A stretch of 64,000 bases of DNA from Streptomyces sp. NBC_00536 (GTDB lineage: Bacteria > Actinomycetota > Actinomycetes > Streptomycetales > Streptomycetaceae), in assembly GCF_036346295.1 (NCBI RefSeq), contig NZ_CP107819.1, positions 7,440,001-7,504,000 on the forward strand, in the 5' to 3' direction. Positions within the stretch are counted from its first letter, which is position 1. Each line of letters opens with the position of its first letter. The notes under the pieces are model-generated. The model worked only from the letters and a program-made list of their open reading frames with translations. It was not told the DNA's origin and did not search any database. Both the position numbers and the translations under genes were made by a program. Shown piece by piece: positions 13,559 through 22,385 of this stretch.

Positions 13559-14931
13559 CCCGCCCCGCCACGCTCCCGCCGCCGCGGCCCACGCGCACCC
13601 TCCACCCCCGGCCCGTCCCGTCGGCCGCCCCGCCGTGGGAGCCGCCCCCGGCGCGGACCGACACCCTGGGCAACGGCCTGCGCGTGGTGCACCTGCACCG
13701 GCCCGGCCAGCGGGTGATCGCCCTCGAACTCCTCCTCGACGCACCCAGGGAAGCCGAACCGCGCGAGCTGGAGGGCATCGCCACCCTGACCGCGCGCGCC
13801 CTGGGCCACGGGCCCCGCGCCCGCGACACCCGCGACTTCACCACCGCCATCGAGACTTGTGGCGCGACCCTGCAGGCCCAGGCCACCCCGGACGGGATCC
13901 GGCTCGCCGTCCAAGTCCCCGTCTCCGGCCTCGACCGGCTCCTGGACCTGCTCACCGAGACCCTCCGCAGCCCCGCCTTCACGCCCCACGACGTGGCCCG
14001 GCTGGTCCGCCAGCGGCTCGACGAGATCGCCCACGAACAGGCCAGTCCCCCACGGCTCGCCGCCCTCACCCTCCACACACGGCTCTACGACGACGGGCAG
14101 CGCGCCGCGCGCCCCGCGAAGGGCAGCGCCGAGACCGTGGTGCGCATCGACAGCGCGGCCGTCCGGGCGTTCCACGACACCCACGCCCGGCCCGCGACCG
14201 CGACCGCCGTCCTGGTCGGCGACTTCACCGGCGTCGCGCTGCCCCGGCTCCTCGAATCCACCCTGGGCCGCTGGGTACGCCCCGCCGCGGCCCCCAGCCG
14301 GCCGCCGGCCCCGGTCCTGGCGGCGTCCCCGGGCACCGTACTGGTCCACCGGCCCGGCGCGGTCCAGACGCACCTCCTGATCGGCCGGGCCGGACCGGGC
14401 CGGCACTCGCTCCGCTGGCCCGCCCAGGCCATCGCCCTCCAGTGCCTCGGCGGTCCGCTCACCTCGCGGCTCGACCGGACCCTGCGCGAGGAGAAGGGCT
14501 ACACCTACGGGATCAGCGCCTTCGCGGCCCCCGTGCGCACCGGCGCGCACGTCTCGGTCACCGGCTCGGTCGAGACCCGGGTCACCGCCGACGCGGTCGC
14601 CGAGATCATGGCGGCGATCGGGTCCGCCGCCCCCGGACTCACCGCGTCCGAACACCACACGGCCCTGCGCACCCTCAAGGGGATCACCCCCATGCAGTAC
14701 TTGACGTCCGCGGCCACGGCGCGGGTGCTGGCCGACGTCGAGGCGGAACGGCTGCCCGCCGCCTACCTGTCCACGCTCCACCGGCGGCTCGACGCCGTCA
14801 CCACCGACGAGGCGACCCGGGAACTGCGCGCCGCCCTGCCCCTCGACGAGCTGGTCGTCGTCGCGGTGGGGGACGCCGACGCCGTCGAAGCGGGCCTGCG
14901 CGGGCTCGGTCCGCTCACCGTCCTCGGCTGA
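13555..14931 (+). CDS. M16 peptidase-like protein, non-catalytic subunit
   Basis: This is the partner of the preceding peptidase, 458 residues, with a Pro-rich N-terminus (about 1-35). Where HxxEH should be, the sequence reads IATLTARALGHG, so zinc ligands are missing. The C-terminal domain keeps the Arg/Tyr substrate-binding pair of regulatory M16 subunits in LDRTLREEKGYTYGISAF. This is the classic alpha/beta division of labour of mitochondrial and bacterial M16B heterodimers. The ATG overlaps the preceding TGA. It is the last gene of the lanthipeptide strand; the amidase beyond faces it. Confidence 0.9.
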   Translation: MTRPATLPPPRPTRTLHPRPVPSAAPPWEPPPARTDTLGNGLRVVHLHRPGQRVIALELLLDAPREAEPRELEGIATLTARALGHGPRARDTRDFTTAIETCGATLQAQATPDGIRLAVQVPVSGLDRLLDLLTETLRSPAFTPHDVARLVRQRLDEIAHEQASPPRLAALTLHTRLYDDGQRAARPAKGSAETVVRIDSAAVRAFHDTHARPATATAVLVGDFTGVALPRLLESTLGRWVRPAAAPSRPPAPVLAASPGTVLVHRPGAVQTHLLIGRAGPGRHSLRWPAQAIALQCLGGPLTSRLDRTLREEKGYTYGISAFAAPVRTGAHVSVTGSVETRVTADAVAEIMAAIGSAAPGLTASEHHTALRTLKGITPMQYLTSAATARVLADVEAERLPAAYLSTLHRRLDAVTTDEATRELRAALPLDELVVVAVGDADAVEAGLRGLGPLTVLG

Positions 14932-14956
14932 ACCAGCCGCCGTACGGCGCCGGTTC
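14930..14956. terminator. Hairpin between convergent M16 gene and amidase
   Basis: GAACC (14930-14934) pairs with GGTTC (14952-14956), and the inner part contains the palindrome CGCCGTACGGCG. It sits between two converging genes and could terminate both. Confidence 0.5.
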
Positions 14957-14971
14957 GCCCTGCGGGGCGGC

Positions 14972-16543
14972 TCAGCGCGCCCCCACCGGGTGGTGTGCCG
15001 GGGAGGTCTCGGTGCCCGCGCGCAGGGGGGCCGACCAACGGGGCCAGTGGGACTGCCAGTTCTCCGCCGCCTCCAGTTGGGCGGCGAGGGAGATGAGGAG
15101 GGGCTCCGAGGCCTCCGGGCCCAGGAGCTGGGCGCCCACGGGCAGGCCCTGGGGGGTGAAGCCCGCCGGGACGTTCACACCCGGCCAGCCGAGGACGTTC
15201 CAGGGCCACGCGTACGGGCAGGCCGCGATGATCACCCGGTCCGTCTCCAGGACCCCGCGGCCCGCCAGGGCGCCGACGCGCAGGGGAGCGGTGGCGGTCG
15301 TAGGGGTGAGGACCACGTCGAAGCGCTGGAAGATCTCCCCGATCCGGTGCTGGTGCAGGGCCTCCGCCCGGCGGGCCGCCCGCAGCGGCAGGCCGCTCAG
15401 GATCCGGCCCATCAGCGTGGCCTCGCTCGTGCGCGGGTCCAGCAGCGAGGGGTCCGGCACCCGGGCGGCCCACTCGTGTACGCCCCCGGTCGCGCGGGGT
15501 ATGAAGCTCAGCCCGATCTTCCCGTACCGGGGGTCCTCCAGGGCCACCTCGTGCCCCAGCGCCTCCAGCCGCCCCGCGAGCCGCTCCACGGCGTAACGGA
15601 TCGCCGGATCAAGGGACTTGGAGGTGCCCGTGAACGGCATCCCGAAGGAGAGCGCGATCCGCAGCCGCCCCGGCGCGGTACGCGCCGCCCGGGCCGCCGA
15701 GACCGGCGCGGGCCGGTGCAGGTCGCCGGGGTGGGAGCCGCTGGCCGCGTCCAGCAGCAGGGCCGCGTCCGCGACCGTACGCGCCAGCACGCCGTTGACG
15801 GTCAGCCCGCGGAAGGCCTCCGGCTCCGGCCAGGTGGAGATGCGGCCGCGCTGCGGTTTGATGCCGACCAGGTGGGTCCAGGCCGCCGGGATGCGGATGG
15901 ACCCGGCGCCGTCCGATCCCAGCGCCGCCGGGATCAGGCCGGCGGCCACGGCGGCCGCCGAGCCGCCGGAGGAACCGCCGGGAGTGAACGCCGGGTTCCA
16001 CGGATTGCGGGTCTCGCCGAAGGCGGGGCCCTCGGTGTGCGGCCACTGGCCCAGTTCCGGGGTCTGGGTCTTGCCGACGATGACCGCGCCCGCGGCGCGC
16101 AGGCGGCGTACCGCCTCGCTGTCCTCGGCCTTCGGCGGGAAGTCCCCGGCGCAGCCGAAGGCGGTCGGCAGCCCGGCCACGTCCATGTCGTCCTTGACCG
16201 CGAGCGGGACGCCGAGCAGCGGCAGCCGCTCACCGGCGGCGAGCCGCCGGTCGGCCGCGTCCGCCTCCGCCAGGGCGGCTTCGGCATGCACGATGCGGAA
16301 GGCGTTCAGCTCGGGCTGCGAGGCCTCGATCCGCTCCAGGCACTGCTCCGTCAGCCAGCGCGAGGACACGCTGCCGTCGGCGAGCGCCCGGGCCATGTCG
16401 CCCAGGCCGGGCACCGCGTACGGGGGCCGGGCGGCGGGCGCGCCCGGCGGAGAGCCGGGAGCCAGGACGGCCGTCGTGCCCGGAGCCGAGACGGTCGTCG
16501 TGCCAGGAGCCGTGCCAAGAGCCGTGCCAGGAACTGTGGTCAT
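14972..16543 (-). CDS. Amidase signature family protein
   Basis: The protein hydrolyses an unidentified amide. Its 523 residues include the amidase signature. The catalytic Lys is likely in PLAVKDDMDV (near 115), and the Gly/Ser loop is PGGSSGGSAAAVAAG with GSDGAGSIRIPA following (near 190-220), supplying the cis-Ser and nucleophile Ser. The first 40 residues are low-complexity Pro/Gly/Thr repeats (PGTALGTAPG, VSAPGTTAVLAPG) encoded partly by a 12-base tandem repeat, and may be a recent expansion or lie outside the folded enzyme. It is transcribed alone, facing the M16 genes, with an inverted repeat just upstream of its start. Confidence 0.9.
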   Translation of the reverse strand: MTTVPGTALGTAPGTTTVSAPGTTAVLAPGSPPGAPAARPPYAVPGLGDMARALADGSVSSRWLTEQCLERIEASQPELNAFRIVHAEAALAEADAADRRLAAGERLPLLGVPLAVKDDMDVAGLPTAFGCAGDFPPKAEDSEAVRRLRAAGAVIVGKTQTPELGQWPHTEGPAFGETRNPWNPAFTPGGSSGGSAAAVAAGLIPAALGSDGAGSIRIPAAWTHLVGIKPQRGRISTWPEPEAFRGLTVNGVLARTVADAALLLDAASGSHPGDLHRPAPVSAARAARTAPGRLRIALSFGMPFTGTSKSLDPAIRYAVERLAGRLEALGHEVALEDPRYGKIGLSFIPRATGGVHEWAARVPDPSLLDPRTSEATLMGRILSGLPLRAARRAEALHQHRIGEIFQRFDVVLTPTTATAPLRVGALAGRGVLETDRVIIAACPYAWPWNVLGWPGVNVPAGFTPQGLPVGAQLLGPEASEPLLISLAAQLEAAENWQSHWPRWSAPLRAGTETSPAHHPVGAR

Positions 16544-16556
16544 CGAAACCGGACCT

Positions 16557-16591
16557 CCCCGTTACTCATCGGTATACAGACGGTAACGGGG
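16557..16591. promoter_or_regulatory. Inverted repeat CCCCGTTAC-N17-GTAACGGGG before amidase
   Basis: Perfect nine-base arms (16557-16565 and 16583-16591) lie about 15-50 bases upstream of the amidase ATG, enclosing a TATAC-like element. The position suits an operator at the amidase promoter. No regulator gene is adjacent. Confidence 0.45.
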
Positions 16592-16595
16592 GGAT

Positions 16596-16624
16596 CTTGA
16601 AGCTTGCTATATCCATCCTTCAAG
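16596..16624. promoter_or_regulatory. Inverted repeat CTTGAAG-N15-CTTCAAG
   Basis: Seven-base perfect arms at 16596-16602 and 16618-16624, directly beside the CCCCGTTAC repeat in the same intergenic gap. It could be a second operator or upstream promoter element of the amidase gene. Confidence 0.3.
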
Positions 16625-16661
16625 CGAGGTCATGAACCCCTCGAGGTCGTCCCGGTGGCTG

Positions 16662-17936
16662 TCAGCGGACGCTGCGGATCGGCTTCACGGCCAGCGCGCC
16701 CGCGACGGACAGCACCGCCGCGATGACGAACAGGGCGGTGTACCCGCCGCTGACGGACACGATCACCGAGGCGATGAACGGCGCGACGATCTGCGGACCG
16801 GCATTGGCGATGTTGAGGACGCCCATGTCCCGCGCCGCGTCCTCGGCCTTCGGGAGCACCATCGTCACCAGCGCGGTGTCCACGGCCATGTAACTGCCGA
16901 AGGCCAGGCCGTTGACCACCGCGAAGGCGAGCATCGCCGACCAGCTCGTCGACAGGGCCGGGATGAGGAGCGCGAGCGCCGACAGTAGCGCGGAGGCGCC
17001 GACGAACAGCTTGCGGCGGTCGAACCGGTCGGACAGGTAACCGCCCAGCACCGTCGAGACCACCATCGCCACGCTGGTCAGCGGCATCAGGATGGCCACC
17101 GCCGCTTCCGGCTCCATGCCTTCGGGCAGCCGGGTGTGGTCCTGCATGATGTACAGCTGGTAGCCGCTCACCGCGAAGTAGCCGAGGACCAGCAGGGCGC
17201 GCCCGATGAACGCCCACCGGAAGTCGTGGTCCTTGAGCGCGCCCGCGAAGGCGGCCAGCTGGGCGCGGACCGGCAGCGGGGCCCGGACGGGGAGGCGCTG
17301 CTCGCGGCCGCACGCGGTGAACAGCACGGCCGCGCCCGCCACGATCGCGCCGAAGAGCAGGTAGCCGGTGCGGTAGTCGTCGGAGAAGGCCGCGCCGAGC
17401 AGGGCGCCCAGGGTCGAGCCGAAGGGGAGGCCCAGGCCGACCGCCGCCGAGGCCTTGCCGCGCGCGCCGACCGGGACCCGGTCGGGGACCACCGAGGTGA
17501 GCGCGGCCTGGTAGACGTTCATCACGGCCTGGCCGAGGCACCAGGCGATGGTGATCAGCAGGATCGTGTCGGCCAGCCCGAGCAGGAACATCGCGGGTAC
17601 GGCGGCCAGGCCGCCGCCCAGGATCCAGGGGTTGCGGCGGCCGCTGCGGTCCGAGAGGGCGCCGGCGACCGGGTTGAAGACCGTGGCGAAGATCGCGGAC
17701 ACCCCCGCGATCAGGCCGAAGTTGGAGACCTTGTTCGCCGGGTCGATGTGTTCGACCTGGAGCGCGAGCAGGATTCCGGCGACCCCTGTGTAGAGCGAGT
17801 ACATCGCGGTGTTGCCGACGAGGAGCAGGGGGAGCAGGCCGCGTGCGGGCGCGGACTCCGGGCGCGCGGCGGCGGGGTCGGCGGAGGTCGCGGAGGTGGC
17901 GTCGGCGGTGCCGGTGCCGGGGGAGGAAAGGGCCAC
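16662..17936 (-). CDS. MFS transporter next to LacI regulator
   Basis: A 424-residue major facilitator with about 12 membrane segments: the first around LLPLLLVGNTAMYSLYTGV, the loop motif GALSDRSGRRNPWILGG near residue 100, and a second-half repeat GYLSDRFDRRKLFVGAS. It resembles sugar or oligosaccharide MFS carriers of the SUT/GPH-like type more than drug exporters, but the substrate is unknown. GTG 17936 is chosen because GGAGGGCACC precedes it. An upstream ATG at 18017 lacks a site. It is divergent from a LacI-family gene with an inverted repeat between them, a typical locally repressed sugar transporter arrangement. Confidence 0.86.
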   Translation of the reverse strand: MALSSPGTGTADATSATSADPAAARPESAPARGLLPLLLVGNTAMYSLYTGVAGILLALQVEHIDPANKVSNFGLIAGVSAIFATVFNPVAGALSDRSGRRNPWILGGGLAAVPAMFLLGLADTILLITIAWCLGQAVMNVYQAALTSVVPDRVPVGARGKASAAVGLGLPFGSTLGALLGAAFSDDYRTGYLLFGAIVAGAAVLFTACGREQRLPVRAPLPVRAQLAAFAGALKDHDFRWAFIGRALLVLGYFAVSGYQLYIMQDHTRLPEGMEPEAAVAILMPLTSVAMVVSTVLGGYLSDRFDRRKLFVGASALLSALALLIPALSTSWSAMLAFAVVNGLAFGSYMAVDTALVTMVLPKAEDAARDMGVLNIANAGPQIVAPFIASVIVSVSGGYTALFVIAAVLSVAGALAVKPIRSVR

Positions 17937-18081
17937 GGTGCCCTCCTGGGCAGGGATGTCGAGCGGATGAGGGGGTGCGCGCCGCCCTGTCGTGACGGCG
18001 GGGGTGCGTCGGAACACGACAGGGCGACGGCACGGTGCGACACGTGGTGTGGCACGGCCGGTGAAGGCGGTGTGACAGCTG

Positions 18082-18110
18082 GGTTACACGTGTCAATGAA
18101 TCGTGTAACC
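18082..18110. promoter_or_regulatory. Candidate LacI operator GGTTACAC-N13-GTGTAACC
   Basis: Perfect eight-base arms at 18082-18089 and 18103-18110, with an inner ACACGTGT palindrome. It lies in the gap between the divergent MFS gene and the LacI-type gene, where the regulator would be expected to bind. Confidence 0.6.
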
Positions 18111-18180
18111 ACTGTGTAGCATTCGATTCCGGCCATCCGCTAGCCCCCGGGCCCAACCGGTCTGGAAAGATGCCCAGGCA

Positions 18181-19239
18181 ATGCCTCAGTCACCGAAGTC
18201 ACCACCGAAGTCACCACCCAAGCCGCTGCCGAAGTCGTCACCGCCTCTGCCCGCCGCGGCCACCAGCGCCGATGTCGCCCGCCTGGCCGGGGTCTCGCGC
18301 GCCACGGTCTCGTACGTCCTGAACAACGCCGAAGCCGTGCGCATCAGCGAGCCGACCCGCCGCAAGGTCCGCGCGGCGGCCGAGGAACTGGGCTACGTCC
18401 CGCACGCCGCCGCCCGCAGCCTGCGCGCCGGACACACCCGCATCGTGCTGCTGCCCACCTCGCACGTCCCGGCCGGGCCGCTGTACAGCGCGTTCCTCAA
18501 CGAGCTGCAGTGGGCGCTGCGCCGCCTCGACTACACCGTGGTCCAGTACGGCAGCCTCGGCCTCACCGGGGACCAGGCCGCCCGCGCCTGGGCCGAGCTG
18601 CGCCCGGTGGCCGTGATCTCGCTGGGCGAGATCGTGCTGAGCGCCCAGAACGTCGAGACCCTCAAGCGGGCCGGTGCCCGCGCCGTGATCACCCTCGGCC
18701 CGGTCAGCGTCGCCGGGGCGCACGCGCTCGTCATGGACCAGGCCGAGGTCGGTGCCCGGGCCGCCGCCCACCTCGTCGAGCGCGGCCACCGCCGGATCGG
18801 CGTGATCGTCCCCGAGGAGGCGGGCATGGAGCTGTTCTCCGCCCCGCGCCTGGCGGGCGCCCGGGCGGCGGCCGACGGCGCGGCGGAGATCGTCCCGCTG
18901 CCGATGGCCTACACCGAGGAGTCCGCCCGCGCCCTCGCGGCCCGCTGGCCCGGGACCGGGGCCGACGCGGTCTTCGCCTACAACGACGAGTACGCGATGC
19001 TCCTGATGCGCGCCCTCCAGGACGCGGGACTGCGCGTGCCCGAGGACGTGGCCGTCATGGGCGCCGACGACCTGCTGATCGGCCGCCTGCTGCGGCCGCG
19101 GCTGAGCACGGTGCAGATCGAGATGCCCACCGGTGATCACCTGGCCTCGCTGGTGGACCGGGCGGTGCGGGAACCGTCCGAGGTCCCGGCCCGGCACGAC
19201 CTGATGGCCGCGCGGGCCGTGCCCCGCGAGTCCACCTGA
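18181..19239 (+). CDS. LacI-family transcriptional regulator
   Basis: A 352-residue sugar-responsive repressor. After a Pro/Lys/Ser-rich N-terminal tail (about 1-25), the HTH reads TSADVARLAGVSRATVSYVL (about 28-47), followed by the hinge helix HAAARSLRAG. The periplasmic-binding-protein-like core contains GAHALVMDQAEVG, HLVERGHRRIGVI and AVFAYNDEYAMLLMRAL. The first ATG at 18181 has little Shine-Dalgarno, and a later start cannot be excluded because the tail is repetitive. It is divergent from the MFS transporter and probably represses it and itself. Confidence 0.92.
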   Translation: MPQSPKSPPKSPPKPLPKSSPPLPAAATSADVARLAGVSRATVSYVLNNAEAVRISEPTRRKVRAAAEELGYVPHAAARSLRAGHTRIVLLPTSHVPAGPLYSAFLNELQWALRRLDYTVVQYGSLGLTGDQAARAWAELRPVAVISLGEIVLSAQNVETLKRAGARAVITLGPVSVAGAHALVMDQAEVGARAAAHLVERGHRRIGVIVPEEAGMELFSAPRLAGARAAADGAAEIVPLPMAYTEESARALAARWPGTGADAVFAYNDEYAMLLMRALQDAGLRVPEDVAVMGADDLLIGRLLRPRLSTVQIEMPTGDHLASLVDRAVREPSEVPARHDLMAARAVPREST

Positions 19240-19410
19240 GCGTGCACCCGGGCCCCCACCTGGGCCCTCACCCGGGCCCCACCCGGGGCCGCGTCCCGGC
19301 CGGCGGGTCCGCCGGGGCGCCGGGGAGGCGTTGACAGGCCGCGATCCGGGGACGGAGACTGCGGGCGCGCCCACCGGCGCGCCCGCACGGATCTGCCCAG
19401 GAGACCCCGC

Positions 19411-20601
19411 ATGCGCATCCGCGACGTCTACATCGTCGACGCCGTCCGCACCCCGATCGGCAAGTTCGGCGGTGCCTACGCCGGGGTCCGCCCGGACGAC
19501 CTGGCCGCCCACGTCGTCCGCGCCCTGGTGGACCGTACGCCCGCACTCGACCCCACGCGGATCGACGACGTGGTCTTCGGCGACGCCAACGGCGCCGGTG
19601 AGGACAACCGTGACGTGGCCCGCATGGCGGTGCTGCTGGCCGGACTGCCGGTCACGGTCCCCGGGGTCACCGTCAACCGGCTCTGCGGATCGGGCCTGGA
19701 GGCCGTGATCCAGGCCGCCCGGGCCATCGCCCTCGGTGACGCCTCCGTGGCGATCGCGGGCGGGGTCGAATCCATGACCCGCGCCCCCTGGGTGGTGCAG
19801 AAGCCCGAGCGGGCCTTCCCCGCGGCCCACCAGCAGCTCTGGTCCACCACCCTGGGCTGGCGGATGACCAACCCCCGGATGCCCGAGGAGTGGACCGGTT
19901 CGCTCGGCGAGGGCGCGGAACTGGTCGCCGACAAGTACGCCCTGACCCGCGAGGCGCAGGACGCCTTCGCCCTGGAGAGCCACCGCAAGGCCGCGGCGGC
20001 CTGGGCGGCGGGGGAGTACGACGCCGAGGTGGTCCCGTACCCGGGAGCCGAGCTGACGCGCGACGAGTGCGTCCGTGAGGGGTCGTCCATGGAGGCCCTC
20101 GCCCGGCTGAAGCCCGCCTTCCGCACCGACGGCCGGGGCACCGTCACGGCGGGCAACGCCTCCCCGCTCAACGACGGGGCCGCCGCCCTGCTGCTCACCG
20201 ACGAGGCGGGGCTCGCGGAGACAGGGCGCGAGCCGCTGGCCCGGATCCGCGCCTCCGCGGTCACCGGCATCGAGCCGCAGCTCTTCGGGCTGGGGCCGGT
20301 CGAGGCGGTCCGGCGAGCGCTGGAGAAGGCGGGCCGCGGTTTCGCCGACCTCACCACCCTGGAGCTGAACGAGGCCTTCGCCGCGCAGGCGCTGGGCTGC
20401 CTGGAGGCCTGGCCCGAGCTGGACCGGAGCGTGGTCAACCCGCGCGGCGGGGCCATCGCGCTGGGCCACCCGCTGGGCGCGTCCGGCGCCCGGCTCGCGG
20501 GGGCGGTCGCCCACCAGCTGGCGGCGGCCGGTTCGGGTACGGGCATGGCCGCGCTCTGCATCGGGGTGGGCCAGGGCATCGCCCTCGTCCTGGAGCGCTG
20601 A
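19411..20601 (+). CDS. Thiolase (acetyl-CoA acyltransferase, 3-oxoadipyl-CoA thiolase-like)
   Basis: This 396-residue type II thiolase cleaves or forms 3-oxoacyl-CoA. The acylated cysteine is in VNRLCGSGLEAV (about residue 90), the catalytic His is in GGAIALGHPLGASGARL (about 350), and the second Cys is in MAALCIGVGQG near the end. NEAFAAQAL is also present. NPRMPEEWTGSLGEGAE resembles beta-ketoadipyl-CoA thiolases (PcaF). The aldehyde dehydrogenase of benzaldehyde type immediately downstream fits aromatic catabolism, but no other pca genes are nearby, so the substrate remains uncertain. Confidence 0.88.
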   Translation: MRIRDVYIVDAVRTPIGKFGGAYAGVRPDDLAAHVVRALVDRTPALDPTRIDDVVFGDANGAGEDNRDVARMAVLLAGLPVTVPGVTVNRLCGSGLEAVIQAARAIALGDASVAIAGGVESMTRAPWVVQKPERAFPAAHQQLWSTTLGWRMTNPRMPEEWTGSLGEGAELVADKYALTREAQDAFALESHRKAAAAWAAGEYDAEVVPYPGAELTRDECVREGSSMEALARLKPAFRTDGRGTVTAGNASPLNDGAAALLLTDEAGLAETGREPLARIRASAVTGIEPQLFGLGPVEAVRRALEKAGRGFADLTTLELNEAFAAQALGCLEAWPELDRSVVNPRGGAIALGHPLGASGARLAGAVAHQLAAAGSGTGMAALCIGVGQGIALVLER

Positions 20602-20720
20602 CGGGAGCGTCGGCGGGAGCGTGGTGGCGCGGGGGCGGCGCACGGGGTCTGGGCGGGCATCGGCGGGGCATCAACAGTGCAGGCCGGACGGGTGGTCGAT
20701 CGATTCCGGACATGCGCTGC

Positions 20721-20756
20721 TGGCAACTGCCCAATAAGTGAACAGAATTGGCAACT
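20721..20756. promoter_or_regulatory. Direct repeat TGGCAACT upstream of aldehyde dehydrogenase
   Basis: TGGCAACT occurs at 20721-20728 and 20749-20756, 28 bases apart, in an unusually AT-rich part of the gap between thiolase and dehydrogenase (CCAATAAGTGAACAGAATTG). It is probably the promoter region of the dehydrogenase; the repeats may bind a regulator. Confidence 0.35.
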
Positions 20757-20827
20757 CCGTTCTGGCACGATGACGCGTGCCGCCCCCCACCCCACGCTCC
20801 GTCCCCACCCACCGGAGGCCCCGCGCC

Positions 20828-22267
20828 ATGCCGCTCCTCGATCCGCAGCTCTGGCAGGACGGACCGACTCTGACCGGGGGTACGGCGCCGGTCCTCGAAC
20901 CGGCGACCGGCCGCACCCTCGCCACCCTCGACCTGGCCTCGGCGCCCGACGTCGCCGAGGCCGCCGTACGGGCCCGGGCCGCCCAGCGGGACTGGGCGCG
21001 CGCCACCCACCTGGAGCGCGCCGCGGTGCTCCGCCGCGCCGGCGACCTGTTCGCCGCCCACGCCGACGAACTGCGCGAATGGCTGATCCGCGAATCCGGT
21101 TCGATCCCCGGCAAGGCGGACTTCGAACTGCACGTCGCCGCCCAGGAGTGCTACGAGGCCGCGGCGCTGGCCTCGCGCCCGACCGGGCAGGTACTGGCGA
21201 CCGAGGCGCCGCGGCTCTCGTACACCCGGCGCTCCCCGGCCGGGGTGGTCGGGGTGATCGCCCCCTTCAACGCCCCGCTGATCCTGGCTATCCGCTCGGT
21301 CGCGCCCGCGCTCGCCCTCGGCAACGCCGTCCTGCTCAAGCCGGACCGGCGCACCGCCGTGTGCGGAGGCTTCGCGCTCGCCGCGGTCTTCGCCGCCGCC
21401 GGACTCCCGGCCGGGCTGCTGCACGTGCTGCCCGGGGACGCGGAGACCGGGGCGGCGGTGGTGGCCGAACCCCTGGTGCGCGTCGTCTCGTTCACCGGGT
21501 CGACCGCGAGCGGGCGGGCCGTCGCCGAACTGGCGGGCCGTCACCTCAAGCGCGCCCACCTGGAGTTGGGCGGCAACTCGGCGCTGATCGTGCTCGCCGA
21601 CGCGGATGTCGAGGCCGCCGTGGCCCAGGCGTCCTGGGGGACCTTCTTCCACCAGGGCCAGATCTGCATGACCGCGGGCCGTCACCTCGTCCACGCCTCG
21701 CTGTACGACGAGTACGTCGAGCGGCTCGCCGTGCGGGCCGAGGCGCTGGCCGTGGGGGACCCGTACCGCGAACAGGTGCACATGGGCCCGCTCATCGACC
21801 GCGCCCAGCTGGAACGGGTCCACGCGCTGGTCGAGGCGAGCACCGAGCGCGGCGCGAAGCTGATCGCGGGCGGCACCCACCGGGACCTCTTCTACCGGCC
21901 GACGGTGCTCGCGGGCGTCGGTGACGACACCCCCGCCTATGCCGAGGAGGTCTTCGGCCCGGTGGCACCCGTACGGTCCTTCGCCTCGGAGGAGGAGGCG
22001 GTCGCGCTGGCCTCGGCCGGGCCGTACGGCCTCTCGCTCGGCGTGGTCACCCGGGACGCGGCGCGCGGGCTGGAGCTGGCCGACCGGATCCCCACCGGGA
22101 TCGTGCACGTGAACGACCAGACGGTGAACGACGAGGCGGTCGCCCCCTTCGGCGGGGTCGGCGCCTCCGGCAACGGGGCCCGGTTCGGCGGCGAGGCGAA
22201 CCTCGACGCCTTCACGGAACTGCGCTGGACCACGGTCCGCAGCACCCCGGCCGGCCATCCGTTCTGA
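20828..22267 (+). CDS. Aldehyde dehydrogenase, benzaldehyde/vanillin dehydrogenase-like
   Basis: NAD(P)-dependent oxidation of an aldehyde to its acid. The 479-residue protein has the ALDH landmarks GVIAPFNAPL (about 145), FTGSTASGRAVAEL (about 225), catalytic Glu in HLELGGNSAL (about 248) and catalytic Cys in GQICMTAGR (about 282). The C-terminal NDEAVAPFGGVGASGNG is typical of benzaldehyde and vanillin dehydrogenases. ATG 20828 follows CCGGAGG; the longer frame from 20777 is less likely. It sits downstream of the thiolase, with a 226-base gap, so it may have its own promoter. Confidence 0.9.
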   Translation: MPLLDPQLWQDGPTLTGGTAPVLEPATGRTLATLDLASAPDVAEAAVRARAAQRDWARATHLERAAVLRRAGDLFAAHADELREWLIRESGSIPGKADFELHVAAQECYEAAALASRPTGQVLATEAPRLSYTRRSPAGVVGVIAPFNAPLILAIRSVAPALALGNAVLLKPDRRTAVCGGFALAAVFAAAGLPAGLLHVLPGDAETGAAVVAEPLVRVVSFTGSTASGRAVAELAGRHLKRAHLELGGNSALIVLADADVEAAVAQASWGTFFHQGQICMTAGRHLVHASLYDEYVERLAVRAEALAVGDPYREQVHMGPLIDRAQLERVHALVEASTERGAKLIAGGTHRDLFYRPTVLAGVGDDTPAYAEEVFGPVAPVRSFASEEEAVALASAGPYGLSLGVVTRDAARGLELADRIPTGIVHVNDQTVNDEAVAPFGGVGASGNGARFGGEANLDAFTELRWTTVRSTPAGHPF

Positions 22268-22385
22268 CCTCCGTTCCGCCTGGTGTTCCGACCGGCGTTC
22301 CGACCCGGCCCGGCCGGGCCGGAATGCCGGGCGCGCTCCGTTCGTTCCAGGGACAGGAAGCGCGAAATACGGAGGTCTGGAAACC

